Source: a virus
DNA length: 44,118 bases
Direction: 5' to 3' (one strand)
IMG/VR virus record: IMGVR_UViG_3300046007_002916
Span: 1 to 44,118 of that record
Both the position numbers and the translations under genes were made by a program. Positions within the stretch are counted from its first letter, which is position 1. Each line of letters begins with the position of its first letter. The notes below the pieces were generated by a model. That model had not been told where the DNA came from, did no database searches, and saw only the letters and a program-made list of their open reading frames with translations. Below are positions 34,530 to 42,569 of this stretch, one piece after another.

Positions 34530-35159
34530 ATGCGTAAGGCAAATCAGAACGTGACCACTCCGGTCGGAACCCTCCAGTACCCGTCTCTCATTGAGGCGGA
34601 CACCCGATTTAACCCGGAGGGGATGTTCAAGACGAACATCGTCATCCCCGCCGGTGATGCGGCAGACAAGTTTGAAGAGGTCCTTGAGAACGCCCGCCTC
34701 TCTGCCATCGAGGAGGAGAAGGCAAAGAGCGGCGGGAAGAAGATCAAGGTGAACACCTCGGTTCCCTTTGAGCGTGACGACAGCAACAACCTGGTCGTGA
34801 AGGCAAAGCTGCCCGCCCGCGTGGAGACGAAGACGGGCAAGTCGTGGCAGCAGCGTCCCGCTCTGTTCGACTCCAAGGGTCAGAAGCTTGTCACCGACGG
34901 GATGCGGGTGGGCAGCGGTACTCGGGCGCGTGTCTCCATTGAGATCGCCCCGTACAACGTCCCCGCAACCGGGGCCGGCATCAGCCTCCGCCTGCGTGGG
35001 GTGCAGATCATTGAGCTGCGGGAGCCCTCTGGCGGTCGCGCCGAGGACTTCGGCTTCGGTGCCGAGGCGACCGGCTACGTGGCGGAGTCCTTTGACAACT
35101 TTGAGGACGACGCGAAGCCGGTCAGCAAGGCAGAACCCAAGCGGGCCCAGGACTTCTGA
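34530..35159 (+). CDS. Single-stranded DNA-binding protein, T7 gp2.5-like
   Basis: This 209-residue protein resembles gp2.5-type SSBs of T7-like phages: N-terminal MRKANQNVTTPVGTLQYPSLIEADTRFNPEGMFKTNIVIP, an OB-fold centre (SGTRARVSIEIAPYNVP, ISLRLRGVQIIEL) and an acidic C-terminal region (FDNFEDDAKP) ending in Phe. The terminal Phe and acidic tail in gp2.5 contact polymerase and primase-helicase. Its stop overlaps the next ATG (TGATG), so the two are co-translated. Confidence 0.92.
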   Translation: MRKANQNVTTPVGTLQYPSLIEADTRFNPEGMFKTNIVIPAGDAADKFEEVLENARLSAIEEEKAKSGGKKIKVNTSVPFERDDSNNLVVKAKLPARVETKTGKSWQQRPALFDSKGQKLVTDGMRVGSGTRARVSIEIAPYNVPATGAGISLRLRGVQIIELREPSGGRAEDFGFGAEATGYVAESFDNFEDDAKPVSKAEPKRAQDF

Positions 35160-35968
35160 TGAATCAGTTCTTGATTCAAGGCCCAGCAATCATCTCGTTC
35201 AGCGGTGGACGAACGAGCGGATACATGCTTCGCCAGGTATTAGATGCTCATGGCGGAACTCTCCCAGAAGACGTCAAGGTTGTCTTCTGCAACACAGGCC
35301 GTGAGCATCCCGCTACCTACGACTTCGTTGACCAAGTGTCTCGATCATGGAACTGTTCCGTGGTGTGGGTTGAGTGGGTTCCCGAGAAGCCGTTCGTGAA
35401 GGTAGTGGATTCCACGACCGCTGACCGCGACGGTTCGGTGTTTGCTCGGTTGATTGAGAAGCGGAAATACCTACCCAATCCCATCACTCGGTTCTGTACC
35501 AGCGAGATGAAGGTGCTTGCCGTTCGTCGGTATGCGACTTCAGTCCTTGGGTGGGATGCCTGGACTACTGCCGTTGGGATCCGTGCTGATGAACCACGCC
35601 GGGTGGCAAAGATCAAGGATCACGGGGACGAGATCAAGGTCTGCCCGCTGGCCCGTGCTGGAGTAACCGTAGATGACGTCAATGCGTTCTGGAAGAGCGC
35701 CCCATTCGACCTCGCGTTCCCGTCCGGTGACAACTCCGCTGGCAATTGCTTTGGTTGCTTCCTGAAGAGCAGGAAGACTCTGGAGCGGCTAATTGCACAG
35801 GACCCGGAGCGGATGGCGTGGTGGATTGCGATGGAAGACAAGATTGGGGCCAAGTTCCGTAAGGACATCCCGACGTACAAGCAGCTCGTCCAGCAGGTGT
35901 CGATTCAGGGAGTGTTGTTCCAGGGGCCGGATACGGAGGGCATCGCTTGCGGTGCTTGTACTGACTAA
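35159..35968 (+). CDS. PAPS reductase-like ATP pyrophosphatase family protein
   Basis: The 269-residue protein has the PP-loop FSGGRTSG (Ser15-Gly21) that binds the phosphates of ATP in the adenine-nucleotide alpha-hydrolase fold. Family features include VVFCNTGREHPATYDFV, PITRFCTSEMKV (Cys at the position often binding metal in CysH/DndC proteins), NCFGCFLKS and a C-terminal CGACTD. Phage members are usually annotated as PAPS reductases; related enzymes act in sulfate activation or DNA phosphorothioation. Five clustered Cys suggest a metal or Fe-S site. The biological substrate in phage is not known. It is coupled to SSB. Confidence 0.85.
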   Translation: MNQFLIQGPAIISFSGGRTSGYMLRQVLDAHGGTLPEDVKVVFCNTGREHPATYDFVDQVSRSWNCSVVWVEWVPEKPFVKVVDSTTADRDGSVFARLIEKRKYLPNPITRFCTSEMKVLAVRRYATSVLGWDAWTTAVGIRADEPRRVAKIKDHGDEIKVCPLARAGVTVDDVNAFWKSAPFDLAFPSGDNSAGNCFGCFLKSRKTLERLIAQDPERMAWWIAMEDKIGAKFRKDIPTYKQLVQQVSIQGVLFQGPDTEGIACGACTD

Positions 35969-36180
35969 TGATCCATGAGTTCCGCCAGTTCATTCCGGTG
36001 AAGACTCCGCTTGGTGACGGGTGGCTTCTGTACGTGACTGATACAGGTTGGTACTCAAACGCCATCTATGCGGTGGTCTGTTGCTCAGACGGGCAGATCA
36101 GGTTTATGACCGATGCCCAGTTCACGGTCTACCCAAACCACACCGCAGGGATCGCTGTTCCTGAGAAGGGTAAGGAATGA
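35968..36180 (+). CDS. Conserved phage protein (70 aa), unknown
   Basis: The ATG at 35968 overlaps the preceding TAA. The 70-residue product (MIHEFRQFIPVKTPLGDGWLLYVTDTGWYSNAIYAVVCCSDGQIRFMT...) resembles short beta-rich proteins of many phages, with the PVKTPLGDG and YVTDTG signature, and is probably an SH3-like or barrel fold. It sits between the PAPS-like gene and the resolvase gene in a tightly coupled series. No function is known. Confidence 0.75.
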   Translation: MIHEFRQFIPVKTPLGDGWLLYVTDTGWYSNAIYAVVCCSDGQIRFMTDAQFTVYPNHTAGIAVPEKGKE

Positions 36181-36524
36181 ACAACCGCGAGAGAGGGAAG
36201 CGTGGCGAACGTGATGCCCGCGATGCCGTACGTGAGTACCTCGGTGTTCGAGGCGCGTACAGGGCAGCGCAGTCGTCAGGCTCCCTCTCCGCGGATCTTG
36301 GCGGTACTGGGAATATCCACTTTGAGGTGAAGCTCCGGAAGTCACTTGCTGTTTATGACTTCCTCGAGCAGGCGTTGCGTGATTGCAGAGACAAGGTTCC
36401 GGCTGTCCTCATGCGCCGGGACCGAGACGAATGGCTGTTGATGGTTCGTCTCAAGGATGCCATGAGTTTCATTGGAGCATTGAATGACCTACAAGCTGAA
36501 GACAAATCCGAGCCTGGTTCCTGA
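36177..36524 (+). CDS. PD-(D/E)xK nuclease, Holliday junction resolvase-like
   Basis: The 115-residue protein begins MNNRERGKRGERDARDAVREYLG, like the N-terminal helix with Glu11 of archaeal Hjc and phage resolvase-type nucleases. Asp40 (ADLGG) and Glu50-x-Lys52 (HFEVKL) complete the PD-(D/E)xK catalytic set, followed by a helix (DFLEQALRDC) and strand (VPAVLMRRDRDEWLLMV). It probably resolves branched replication intermediates, as gp3 endonuclease I does in T7. ATG overlaps the previous stop. The next gene overlaps its end by 41 bases. Confidence 0.85.
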   Translation: MNNRERGKRGERDARDAVREYLGVRGAYRAAQSSGSLSADLGGTGNIHFEVKLRKSLAVYDFLEQALRDCRDKVPAVLMRRDRDEWLLMVRLKDAMSFIGALNDLQAEDKSEPGS

Positions 36525-36723
36525 CGATTCCTCCAAGCCCACGTTTAGCGTTGTCGATGGTGAACTCCGGATTACGTGCGGAGATGTCATGTTCACCCTG
36601 AGCAAGGATGATGCACGGCACCTGGCGTCCTTCATCGACCGGCAGTTGGTGACTACGTTTATGACCGATCTGCTGCCGCCGAAGAAGACGATGTCCTCGC
36701 GTTGCTACGCGCTGGAGGCGTAA
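36484..36723 (+). CDS. Small hypothetical protein (79 aa)
   Basis: The ATG at 36484 is preceded by TTGGAGCATTGA. The 79-residue product has a beta-hairpin-like centre (TFSVVDGELRITCGDVMFTLSK) and a helix (DDARHLASFIDRQLVTTFM). It overlaps the nuclease gene by 41 bases in another frame, a large overlap for this genome, but the sequence is protein-like and the stop is coupled to the next start. No known family was recognised. Confidence 0.6.
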   Translation: MTYKLKTNPSLVPDDSSKPTFSVVDGELRITCGDVMFTLSKDDARHLASFIDRQLVTTFMTDLLPPKKTMSSRCYALEA

Positions 36724-36974
36724 TGGCTATCAAATACGATGGGCAAGGACAGCTCATCACGGTCTCCTTCTACCTGAAGGAGTTGGATCATCCCTACGAC
36801 GCCGGCGTCACCATCCGCCGGGTCCGCGCAGGGAAGCGCGGTTGTGGATCACGGGTTGATGAGAAGTGGTTGCCCGTTGACCGCTCGGATGCCCTTGTTC
36901 TCCTGAAACATCTTGGCTCCGTTGTGAATGCCGTGTGGGCCGAAGGTGACCGCTTTGCCGTGGTGCTTCCATGA
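36723..36974 (+). CDS. Small hypothetical protein (83 aa)
   Basis: The ATG at 36723 overlaps the upstream TAA, with GGAGG eight bases before. The 83-residue product (MAIKYDGQGQLITVSFYLKELDHPY...) ends with a helix (DALVLLKHLGSVVNAVW) and a strand (RFAVVLP). It resembles its upstream neighbour in general layout (strand-rich start, then helix), so the pair may be diverged duplicates, but this is weak. It overlaps the primase-helicase start by four bases. Confidence 0.6.
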   Translation: MAIKYDGQGQLITVSFYLKELDHPYDAGVTIRRVRAGKRGCGSRVDEKWLPVDRSDALVLLKHLGSVVNAVWAEGDRFAVVLP

Positions 36975-38578
36975 GCGACTCCACGTTCCTTCGGCATGAG
37001 CCCTGTCCGTCATGCGGCTCTCGCAACAACCTTGCTCGGTACTCAGATGGCCATGCGTGGTGCTTCGGATGCAACCACCGTGAACGTGGTGATGGGGTGA
37101 CGGTTGAACCGGAAACGGTACGGAGGATCCCAGGAATGATCGAGGTTGAATACGTTTCGCTGGACAAGCGTGGACTCACCGAGGAGACCTGCCGGCTTTG
37201 GCAGTACGGGGTAGGGGAGCACCACGGTCAGGCCGTGCAGGTGGCGCATTACCGGGATTCGTCCGGGGAGATCATCGCCCAGAAGCTTCGTACCGCCGAC
37301 AAGCAGTTCCGGATCCTCGGCGATTCCTCAAAGATGGTCCTGTTCGGTCAGCACCGCTTCTCCGGTCAAGGCCGGATGGTCGTGGTGACTGAGGGCGAGA
37401 TTGACGCCATGAGCCTGAGTCAGATCCAGGAGCACAAGTGGCCTGTCGTGAGCGTCCCCAACGGGGCGCAGTCTGCGGCCAAGGCCGTTGCAAAATCCCT
37501 TGACTTCCTTGAAGGTTTCGACCGCGTTGTCTTTGCGTTCGACATGGACGAACCCGGGCAGAAGGCGGCAAAGGAGTGTGCTCGGGTTGTTAGCCCGGGG
37601 AAAGCATTCATCGCCCAGCTTCCCTTGAAGGACGCCAACGACTGCATGAGGAACGGCAAGTCGAAGGATCTTGTCAACGCAATGTGGAATGCGCCGGCCT
37701 ACCGCCCTGACGGCATCGTTGCGGCCACGGATATCTGGGAGCGAATTGAGTCTTTCGACGCCTCTCCGGGTATCGCCTACCCCTGGGAGCCCCTGACGCA
37801 GATGCTTCACGGCATCCGTCCTGGGGAATTGGTTACGGTTACCGCAGGAACCGGAGTCGGTAAGAGTCAGTTCTGCCGTGAGCTTGCCTACCACCTCATC
37901 AAGCGAGACGTTCCTGTTGGCTACATCGCCCTTGAGGAATCTGTAGCGCGAACCGCCATCGGCCTGATGAGCCTGGAGGCAAACCGCCGGCTTCATCTTG
38001 GGGCAAACAAGGCGGAACTCCGCGAGTCCTTTGAGCGTGTGTTCGGGTCCAACCGCGTGTTCCTCTATGACCACTTCGGGTCCACCGAGGGGCAGAACCT
38101 CCTTGACCGTATCCGCTACATGGGCAAGGGCCTTGGGTGTAAGGCCGTGGTACTTGACCACATATCCATCGCAGTCAGCGGGCTGAACGATGGCCAAGGC
38201 GACGAGCGCAGGATGCTTGACTCCCTGGTCACCAAGCTCAGGACGCTCGTTGAGGAAACCCAGATCACTCTGTTCATGGTCTGCCACCTGAAGCGCGTGG
38301 ACGGACGGAGCCATGAGGAGGGCGGGGAAGTGAGCTTGAGTCACCTTCGGTCAAGCCAGGGCATCGCGCAGCTCTCTGATGCCGTCATCGCTCTTGAGCG
38401 AAATCAGCAGGGCGAGAACCGAAACCAGACTCGCGTCCGTGTTCTCAAGTGCCGTTACACCGGCGAGACGGGAACGTGTCTTGCTCTCGAGTACGACAAG
38501 GAGACGGGACGCATGAGCGAGTGTGCGATGTTTGATCCTGCTACGGACAAGGGAGAAGTAGAGGAAATCCCGTTCTGA
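36971..38578 (+). CDS. Primase-helicase, T7 gp4-like
   Basis: This 535-residue replicative enzyme has an N-terminal zinc ribbon (Cys12, Cys15, Cys31, Cys34), a TOPRIM primase centre with VVVTEGEIDAMS (Glu141, Asp145), and a RecA-like ring helicase with Walker A GTGVGKS (Lys298) and later VLDHISI, MVCHLKR and QLSDAVIALERNQ. The C-terminus is short, acidic and ends in Phe (EVEEIPF), like gp4's polymerase-binding tail. It unwinds the fork and primes lagging-strand synthesis with the polymerase and SSB encoded nearby. Length is close to T7 gp4A (566 aa). Confidence 0.97.
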   Translation: MSDSTFLRHEPCPSCGSRNNLARYSDGHAWCFGCNHRERGDGVTVEPETVRRIPGMIEVEYVSLDKRGLTEETCRLWQYGVGEHHGQAVQVAHYRDSSGEIIAQKLRTADKQFRILGDSSKMVLFGQHRFSGQGRMVVVTEGEIDAMSLSQIQEHKWPVVSVPNGAQSAAKAVAKSLDFLEGFDRVVFAFDMDEPGQKAAKECARVVSPGKAFIAQLPLKDANDCMRNGKSKDLVNAMWNAPAYRPDGIVAATDIWERIESFDASPGIAYPWEPLTQMLHGIRPGELVTVTAGTGVGKSQFCRELAYHLIKRDVPVGYIALEESVARTAIGLMSLEANRRLHLGANKAELRESFERVFGSNRVFLYDHFGSTEGQNLLDRIRYMGKGLGCKAVVLDHISIAVSGLNDGQGDERRMLDSLVTKLRTLVEETQITLFMVCHLKRVDGRSHEEGGEVSLSHLRSSQGIAQLSDAVIALERNQQGENRNQTRVRVLKCRYTGETGTCLALEYDKETGRMSECAMFDPATDKGEVEEIPF

Positions 38579-38646
38579 CCCTTGCATGGCCTGATATCAC
38601 CGAGACAATGTAACGATCTCGCAACGCTTACTAATACGAGACAACA
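38579..38646 (+). promoter_or_regulatory. Intergenic segment before methyltransferase, possible promoter
   Basis: This 68-base gap contains ACTAATACGAGACAACA directly before the methyltransferase ATG. The TAATACGA part resembles the start of the T7 promoter, but the match ends there and the polymerase is divergent. ACTAATA also occurs at 31772-31778, upstream of the att core. Evidence for a phage promoter is weak. Confidence 0.3.
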
Positions 38647-40215
38647 ATGACCATCAAGTACCTATCGGTCTGCTCTGGCATTGAGGCTGCATCGGTTGCG
38701 TGGCATGGCCTGGGTTGGACCCCGGTTGGCTTCAGCGAGATCGAACCATTCCCAAGCGCGGTACTCGCGCATCACTACCCCAGCGTCCCCAATTTCGGAG
38801 ACATGACGAAGCATGAGCAATGGCCCCTTCAACCCGGATCAATTGACCTTCTCGTGGCCGGAACACCATGCCAGTCATTTAGTGTTGCGGGACTCCGACA
38901 AGGACTCAAAGATCCACGCGGAAACCTCATGCTTACCTACCTTGCAATCGCTGCACGTTTACGGCCTCGATGGGTTGTGTGGGAAAATGTCCCCGGTGTT
39001 TTGTCAAGCAACGGAGGACGGGATTTTGGTTCCTTTCTCGGGGCGCTGGGGGAACTGGGGTATGGGTGGGCCTACAGGGTCTTGGACGCTCAATGGGTGC
39101 GAACACACGGGCATCCCCGCGCCGTCCCGCAGCGCAGGCGACGTGTCTTCGTTGTCGGATGTCTTGGAGATTGGGGGCGTGCTGCCCAGGTTCTCTTTGA
39201 GCGCGAAAGCGTGCAGCGGGATTCTTCGCCGCGCCGAACGCCGGGGCAAGGCGCTTCCGCCGATGCTGAAGGTTGCGCTGGAACAGTCAGCAGCAAATGG
39301 GCAAAGGGAACAGGCGGACCCGCAGGCGACGAGTGCTACAACCTGACTACGCAGCCCATCGGCTACCGCTGGCAGAACAACCGTGATGGTCTACAGCAGG
39401 ACGATGCCGTTGCTGCCATGCGGGCTTCAACCGGAAGCTCAGGCTTCCATGAAATGAATCATCCGGTAGTGGTTCAGCCCGTCCCGTTCACCAAGTCCAA
39501 GCGCGCCCAGTCCGTAACCGATGACGAGACCTGGGTGGATGGGCAGGTCAACCCCACGCTATCGCTGTTCGATCAGGGCGACACGCGGGCAACCACGGTA
39601 GCGGTGGCGTTCCCCATCAACACGCTGACTCTTGGCGGTCGGCCCGATGCGGTCAACGACAAGCGTATGACTATGGGCGTGGGGGAGAACGGCGATCCGC
39701 AATTCACGTTGCAGGCTGCTCACGGTCATGCGGTGGCTCACGCCTTCTACAGCACGGGCGGAACGCACGGTGTGAACCAACATCCCGAAGTGTCTCCTGC
39801 CATCAAGGTGGGTAGCGGACTTGGCATTCCTTCGCCGCCGGCGGTGGCGTTTCAGCAAAACCAAATTGGAGAAGTTCGATGTGGCAACATCGCTGGAACA
39901 GTCAACACCAATAGCAACGCAAGCGGACGGAACACTCCGATGGTGGCGCACGCCCTGCGCGGCGAGGGCTTTGATGCTAGCGAGGACGGCACCGGGCGGG
40001 GGACGCCGCTGATTCCGCAAGCCATGACCGTGCGCCGCCTTACCCCCCGCGAATGCGAACGCCTTCAGGGCTTCCCGGATGATTACACGCTCATCCCGTG
40101 GCGCAAGAAGCAGGCTGAGGACTGCCCGGACGGACCGCGCTACAAGGCGCTCGGAAACAGCATGGCGGTGAATTGCATGGCATGGATCGGAGAGAGAATT
40201 GCGGGTGTCCTGTGA
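38647..40215 (+). CDS. DNA (cytosine-5) methyltransferase
   Basis: The 522-residue enzyme starts with SAM-binding motif I (LSVCSGIEAASVAWHGLG), has catalytic Cys75 in TPCQSFSVAG, Glu113 in WENVPG, and QRRRRVFVV (motif VIII). Motifs IX-X are at the C-terminus (RRLTPRECERLQGFPDDYT, YKALGNSMAV). Between them lies a long ~230-residue region holding the target-recognition domain and insertions. It methylates C in a DNA site that cannot be predicted from sequence, probably to protect phage DNA from host restriction. A second plausible frame runs inside its first half. The stop overlaps the GTG of the polymerase. Confidence 0.95.
   Translation: MTIKYLSVCSGIEAASVAWHGLGWTPVGFSEIEPFPSAVLAHHYPSVPNFGDMTKHEQWPLQPGSIDLLVAGTPCQSFSVAGLRQGLKDPRGNLMLTYLAIAARLRPRWVVWENVPGVLSSNGGRDFGSFLGALGELGYGWAYRVLDAQWVRTHGHPRAVPQRRRRVFVVGCLGDWGRAAQVLFERESVQRDSSPRRTPGQGASADAEGCAGTVSSKWAKGTGGPAGDECYNLTTQPIGYRWQNNRDGLQQDDAVAAMRASTGSSGFHEMNHPVVVQPVPFTKSKRAQSVTDDETWVDGQVNPTLSLFDQGDTRATTVAVAFPINTLTLGGRPDAVNDKRMTMGVGENGDPQFTLQAAHGHAVAHAFYSTGGTHGVNQHPEVSPAIKVGSGLGIPSPPAVAFQQNQIGEVRCGNIAGTVNTNSNASGRNTPMVAHALRGEGFDASEDGTGRGTPLIPQAMTVRRLTPRECERLQGFPDDYTLIPWRKKQAEDCPDGPRYKALGNSMAVNCMAWIGERIAGVL
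38813..39346 (+). CDS. Overlapping +1-frame gene inside the methyltransferase (177 aa)
   Basis: In the +1 frame within the methyltransferase gene, an ATG at 38813 opens a 177-residue protein (MSNGPFNPDQLTFSWPEHHA...). Its composition is protein-like, with regular hydrophobic spacing, e.g. GILVPFSGRWGNWG. The C-terminal part, SLSDVLEIGGVLPRF, SLSAKACSGILRRAERRG and KALPPMLKVALEQ, matches a pattern recalled from hypothetical phage proteins (S-L-S-x-[VI]-L-E and LSxxAcxGILRRAxxRGKxLP). Both frames thus look conserved in the same bases. The host gene frame there encodes the methyltransferase motif VIII region. Function is unknown. Confidence 0.5.
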   Translation: MSNGPFNPDQLTFSWPEHHASHLVLRDSDKDSKIHAETSCLPTLQSLHVYGLDGLCGKMSPVFCQATEDGILVPFSGRWGNWGMGGPTGSWTLNGCEHTGIPAPSRSAGDVSSLSDVLEIGGVLPRFSLSAKACSGILRRAERRGKALPPMLKVALEQSAANGQREQADPQATSATT

Positions 40216-41969
40216 GTGCAGTAATCGTTGACATTGAGACCGACGCTCTTGATAACTACACGGTCATCCACTCCATCGTGGTCCGTGACGCGGTCACGGC
40301 AAACGTCCTGGCTTCGACCTATCAGGAGATCGGTCACGCCGCATCGCTTCGTTTGCTTGAATCTGCTACGGCAATTGTCGGTCACAACGTCATCAACTTC
40401 GATCTCCCCGCCCTGCGGAAGTTGCTTGGGTTTGTCCCGACTGCCCCCATCATCGACACGTTGGTCCTGTCGCGGCTTGCCTTCCCGGACATCCGCAACG
40501 ATGACTTCAAGCTGAAGGACTTCCCGAAGGTCCTGATTGGAAGCCACTCCCTGAAGGCTTGGGGATATCGCCTCGGTATCCACAAGGGGGAGTTTGGGGA
40601 AGCCGCTGATTGGTCACGATGGACTGAGGATATGCAGCGGTATTGCGAACTGGACACGGAGGTCACCCGGAGGCTGTACCACCACCTTGTCCAACAGCGA
40701 GTGTCTGACCGGGCGCTGGCCCTTGAGCATGAAGTTTCCGCGATCTGCCGCAACATCGAGATTGCTGGGTGGACGTTTGACATTACCGGCGCAGAGCGGC
40801 TGACGGCAACGCTGCTGTCGCGGCGGATTGAGTTGAAGGAGCAGCTCGTCAAGGTTTTCCCTCCCAAGAAGGAGTACCTCAAGACCAAGACCAAGACGAT
40901 CCCGTTCAACCCCGGCAGTCGTATGGAAATTGCCCGGGGACTCAACGAGCTCTACGGGTGGAAGCCCGTGCTTGTCACCCCCTCCGGACAGCCCAGGATT
41001 GACGAAGAGATCCTGTCCGAACTGAAGTACCCCGAGGCCCAGCTGCTCACCGAGTATCTGTTGGTGGTCAAGCGGCTCGGGCAGATTGCCGAAGGCGAGG
41101 AAGCCTGGATCAAGTTAGTGCGGAACGGCAAGATCCACGGGCGCATCAACCCGGGTGGCACGTTGACCGGACGGGCTTCCCATGCCCGCCCGAACATGGC
41201 CCAAGTCCCCGCCTCGAGGAGCCCCTACGGTAAGGAATGTCGGTCACTATTTCTTCCAAGGAAGGGCTTCACCCTGGTTGGTGCGGACGCATCCGGACTT
41301 GAGCTTCGGTGCCTTTCGCACTTCCTCCACCAGTACGACAACGGCACCTACGGCAAGGCCGTGGTGAGCGGAGACGTCCATTGGGAGAACGCGATTGCTT
41401 TTGGTTTGGCGACCGCCGGCACCAAGCGTGACAAGCACAACGAGGATCACGAAGCAGCCCGGAACCAGAGCAAGACCCTGATCTACGCCATGATCTATGG
41501 CGCTGGCGACCAGAAGCTCGGCTCAGTCTTGGGTTGTGACGCAAAGGTTGGGCGCCGCCTGCGGACATCGTTTGAGAAGAAGGTCCCGGCCTACAAGATG
41601 TTGAGGGATGCGGTGGCCACGGCGTCCAAGCGGGGGTACTTGGTCGGCCTTGACGGTCGCCACCTACCGATCCGCTCGGAGCATTCGGCCCTGAACACTT
41701 TGCTTCAGTCTGCCGGCGCGGTGGTGATGAAGGTTGCCTTGGTGGAGTTCGTCCGCGACATGGCCCTGTCGGGCTATGCGTGGGGTGACGACTACGCCGT
41801 CGTGGGGTGGATACATGACGAGTTTCAAATCGAATGCCGAGCGGAGTTGGCCGAGCGTGTTGGAAACGGTGCGGTCTCCTCAATCGGGTGGGCGGGGGAG
41901 CGACTTGGGTTCCGCTGCCCTCTCGCCGGGGAGTTTCGTGCCGGGTCTTCATGGGCCGAGACTCATTGA
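40212..41969 (+). CDS. DNA polymerase, family A with 3'-5' exonuclease (T7 gp5-like)
   Basis: The start is GTG at 40212, overlapping the methyltransferase stop, giving MSAVIVDIETDALD with exonuclease residues Asp7 and Glu9. The 585-residue polymerase has motif A LVGADASGLELR (Asp359), motif B RNQSKTLIYAMIYGAG and motif C GWIHDEFQIE (Asp536). The residue corresponding to E. coli Phe762 is Tyr, as in T7. It is shorter than T7 gp5 (704 aa); no obvious thioredoxin-binding loop was identified. It replicates the genome with the primase-helicase and SSB. Its 3' end overlaps a homing endonuclease gene. Confidence 0.97.
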   Translation: MSAVIVDIETDALDNYTVIHSIVVRDAVTANVLASTYQEIGHAASLRLLESATAIVGHNVINFDLPALRKLLGFVPTAPIIDTLVLSRLAFPDIRNDDFKLKDFPKVLIGSHSLKAWGYRLGIHKGEFGEAADWSRWTEDMQRYCELDTEVTRRLYHHLVQQRVSDRALALEHEVSAICRNIEIAGWTFDITGAERLTATLLSRRIELKEQLVKVFPPKKEYLKTKTKTIPFNPGSRMEIARGLNELYGWKPVLVTPSGQPRIDEEILSELKYPEAQLLTEYLLVVKRLGQIAEGEEAWIKLVRNGKIHGRINPGGTLTGRASHARPNMAQVPASRSPYGKECRSLFLPRKGFTLVGADASGLELRCLSHFLHQYDNGTYGKAVVSGDVHWENAIAFGLATAGTKRDKHNEDHEAARNQSKTLIYAMIYGAGDQKLGSVLGCDAKVGRRLRTSFEKKVPAYKMLRDAVATASKRGYLVGLDGRHLPIRSEHSALNTLLQSAGAVVMKVALVEFVRDMALSGYAWGDDYAVVGWIHDEFQIECRAELAERVGNGAVSSIGWAGERLGFRCPLAGEFRAGSSWAETH

Positions 41970-42348
41970 AAGGAGCCTCTGGATTGCTTATCTGGCTGGC
42001 TATTTGGATGGCGAAGGATGCTTCACGGTCTGGCATCAAGCGACTCCTGCGATCAGCGTCTCCAACACGTTTCCGTACGTCATTGAGGCGATGCGGAAAG
42101 AGTGGGGCGGACACATCAGCAAGAAGCAGCAGCGGGACGGGAGCAGAACCGCGTGGGAGTGGCGGGTCTGGGGGGACACGGCCATCCAGGTTGCCCGGAT
42201 GGTCTCCCCCTACCTGGTTGAAAAGCGGATCCAAGCGGACCTGATGGCGCAGATACGGGTGTGGCCGGCGGGGTCGCAACAGCGGAAGGATTTGATTGAG
42301 CGACTGCGGTCGCTGAAGAAGGTTGATTACGGAAAGGAACCAGCATGA
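41938..42348 (+). CDS. LAGLIDADG homing endonuclease, single-motif
   Basis: A GTG at 41938 with GGGGAG at good spacing gives a 136-residue protein containing LWIAYLAGYLDGEGCF; the motif LAGYLDGEG is residues 19-27, with acidic Glu26 at the catalytic position. The rest (WRVWGDTAIQVARMVSPYLVEKRIQADLM) fits a single-motif enzyme that works as a homodimer. It overlaps the polymerase C-terminus by 32 bases in another frame. Such free-standing endonucleases insert next to conserved phage genes such as DNA polymerase. There is no sign that the polymerase is split. The start is inferred, since no ATG lies in a good place. Confidence 0.8.
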   Translation: MPGLHGPRLIERSLWIAYLAGYLDGEGCFTVWHQATPAISVSNTFPYVIEAMRKEWGGHISKKQQRDGSRTAWEWRVWGDTAIQVARMVSPYLVEKRIQADLMAQIRVWPAGSQQRKDLIERLRSLKKVDYGKEPA

Positions 42349-42569
42349 AGCCTGATCTGACACTCATCACGACTACCGAGCTGCTTGACGCTGTCGCCGA
42401 GCGGGTCGATGCATTTCTCTTTATCGGCTACCAAGACCGGAGCAAGTCCTCTTACGCGCTGATGACTGAGTGTAAGGGCAACAGCCTGGAGATCATCGGT
42501 CTTGCCGAGATGCTCAAGGACCGTATGAAGGAAGTCGTTGCCGGATCCAAGGAGCAGGGGGAGACATGA
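42345..42569 (+). CDS. Small hypothetical protein (74 aa)
   Basis: The ATG at 42345 overlaps the previous stop and has GGAAAGGAAC upstream. The 74-residue product (MKPDLTLITTTELLDAVAERVDAFLFIGYQDRSKSSYALMTECKGN...) looks like a small alpha/beta protein with a strand (AFLFIGYQD) and a C-terminal helix (IIGLAEMLKDRMKEVVAG). Similar small genes are frequent near phage exonucleases, but no function is known. It overlaps the exonuclease gene by four bases. Confidence 0.7.
   Translation: MKPDLTLITTTELLDAVAERVDAFLFIGYQDRSKSSYALMTECKGNSLEIIGLAEMLKDRMKEVVAGSKEQGET

Noticed and set aside
38618-38646. A T7-like promoter (TAATACGA).
   Set aside because: Only the first eight bases resemble T7; the initiation part is absent and the polymerase has diverged, so it is kept only as a weak possibility.
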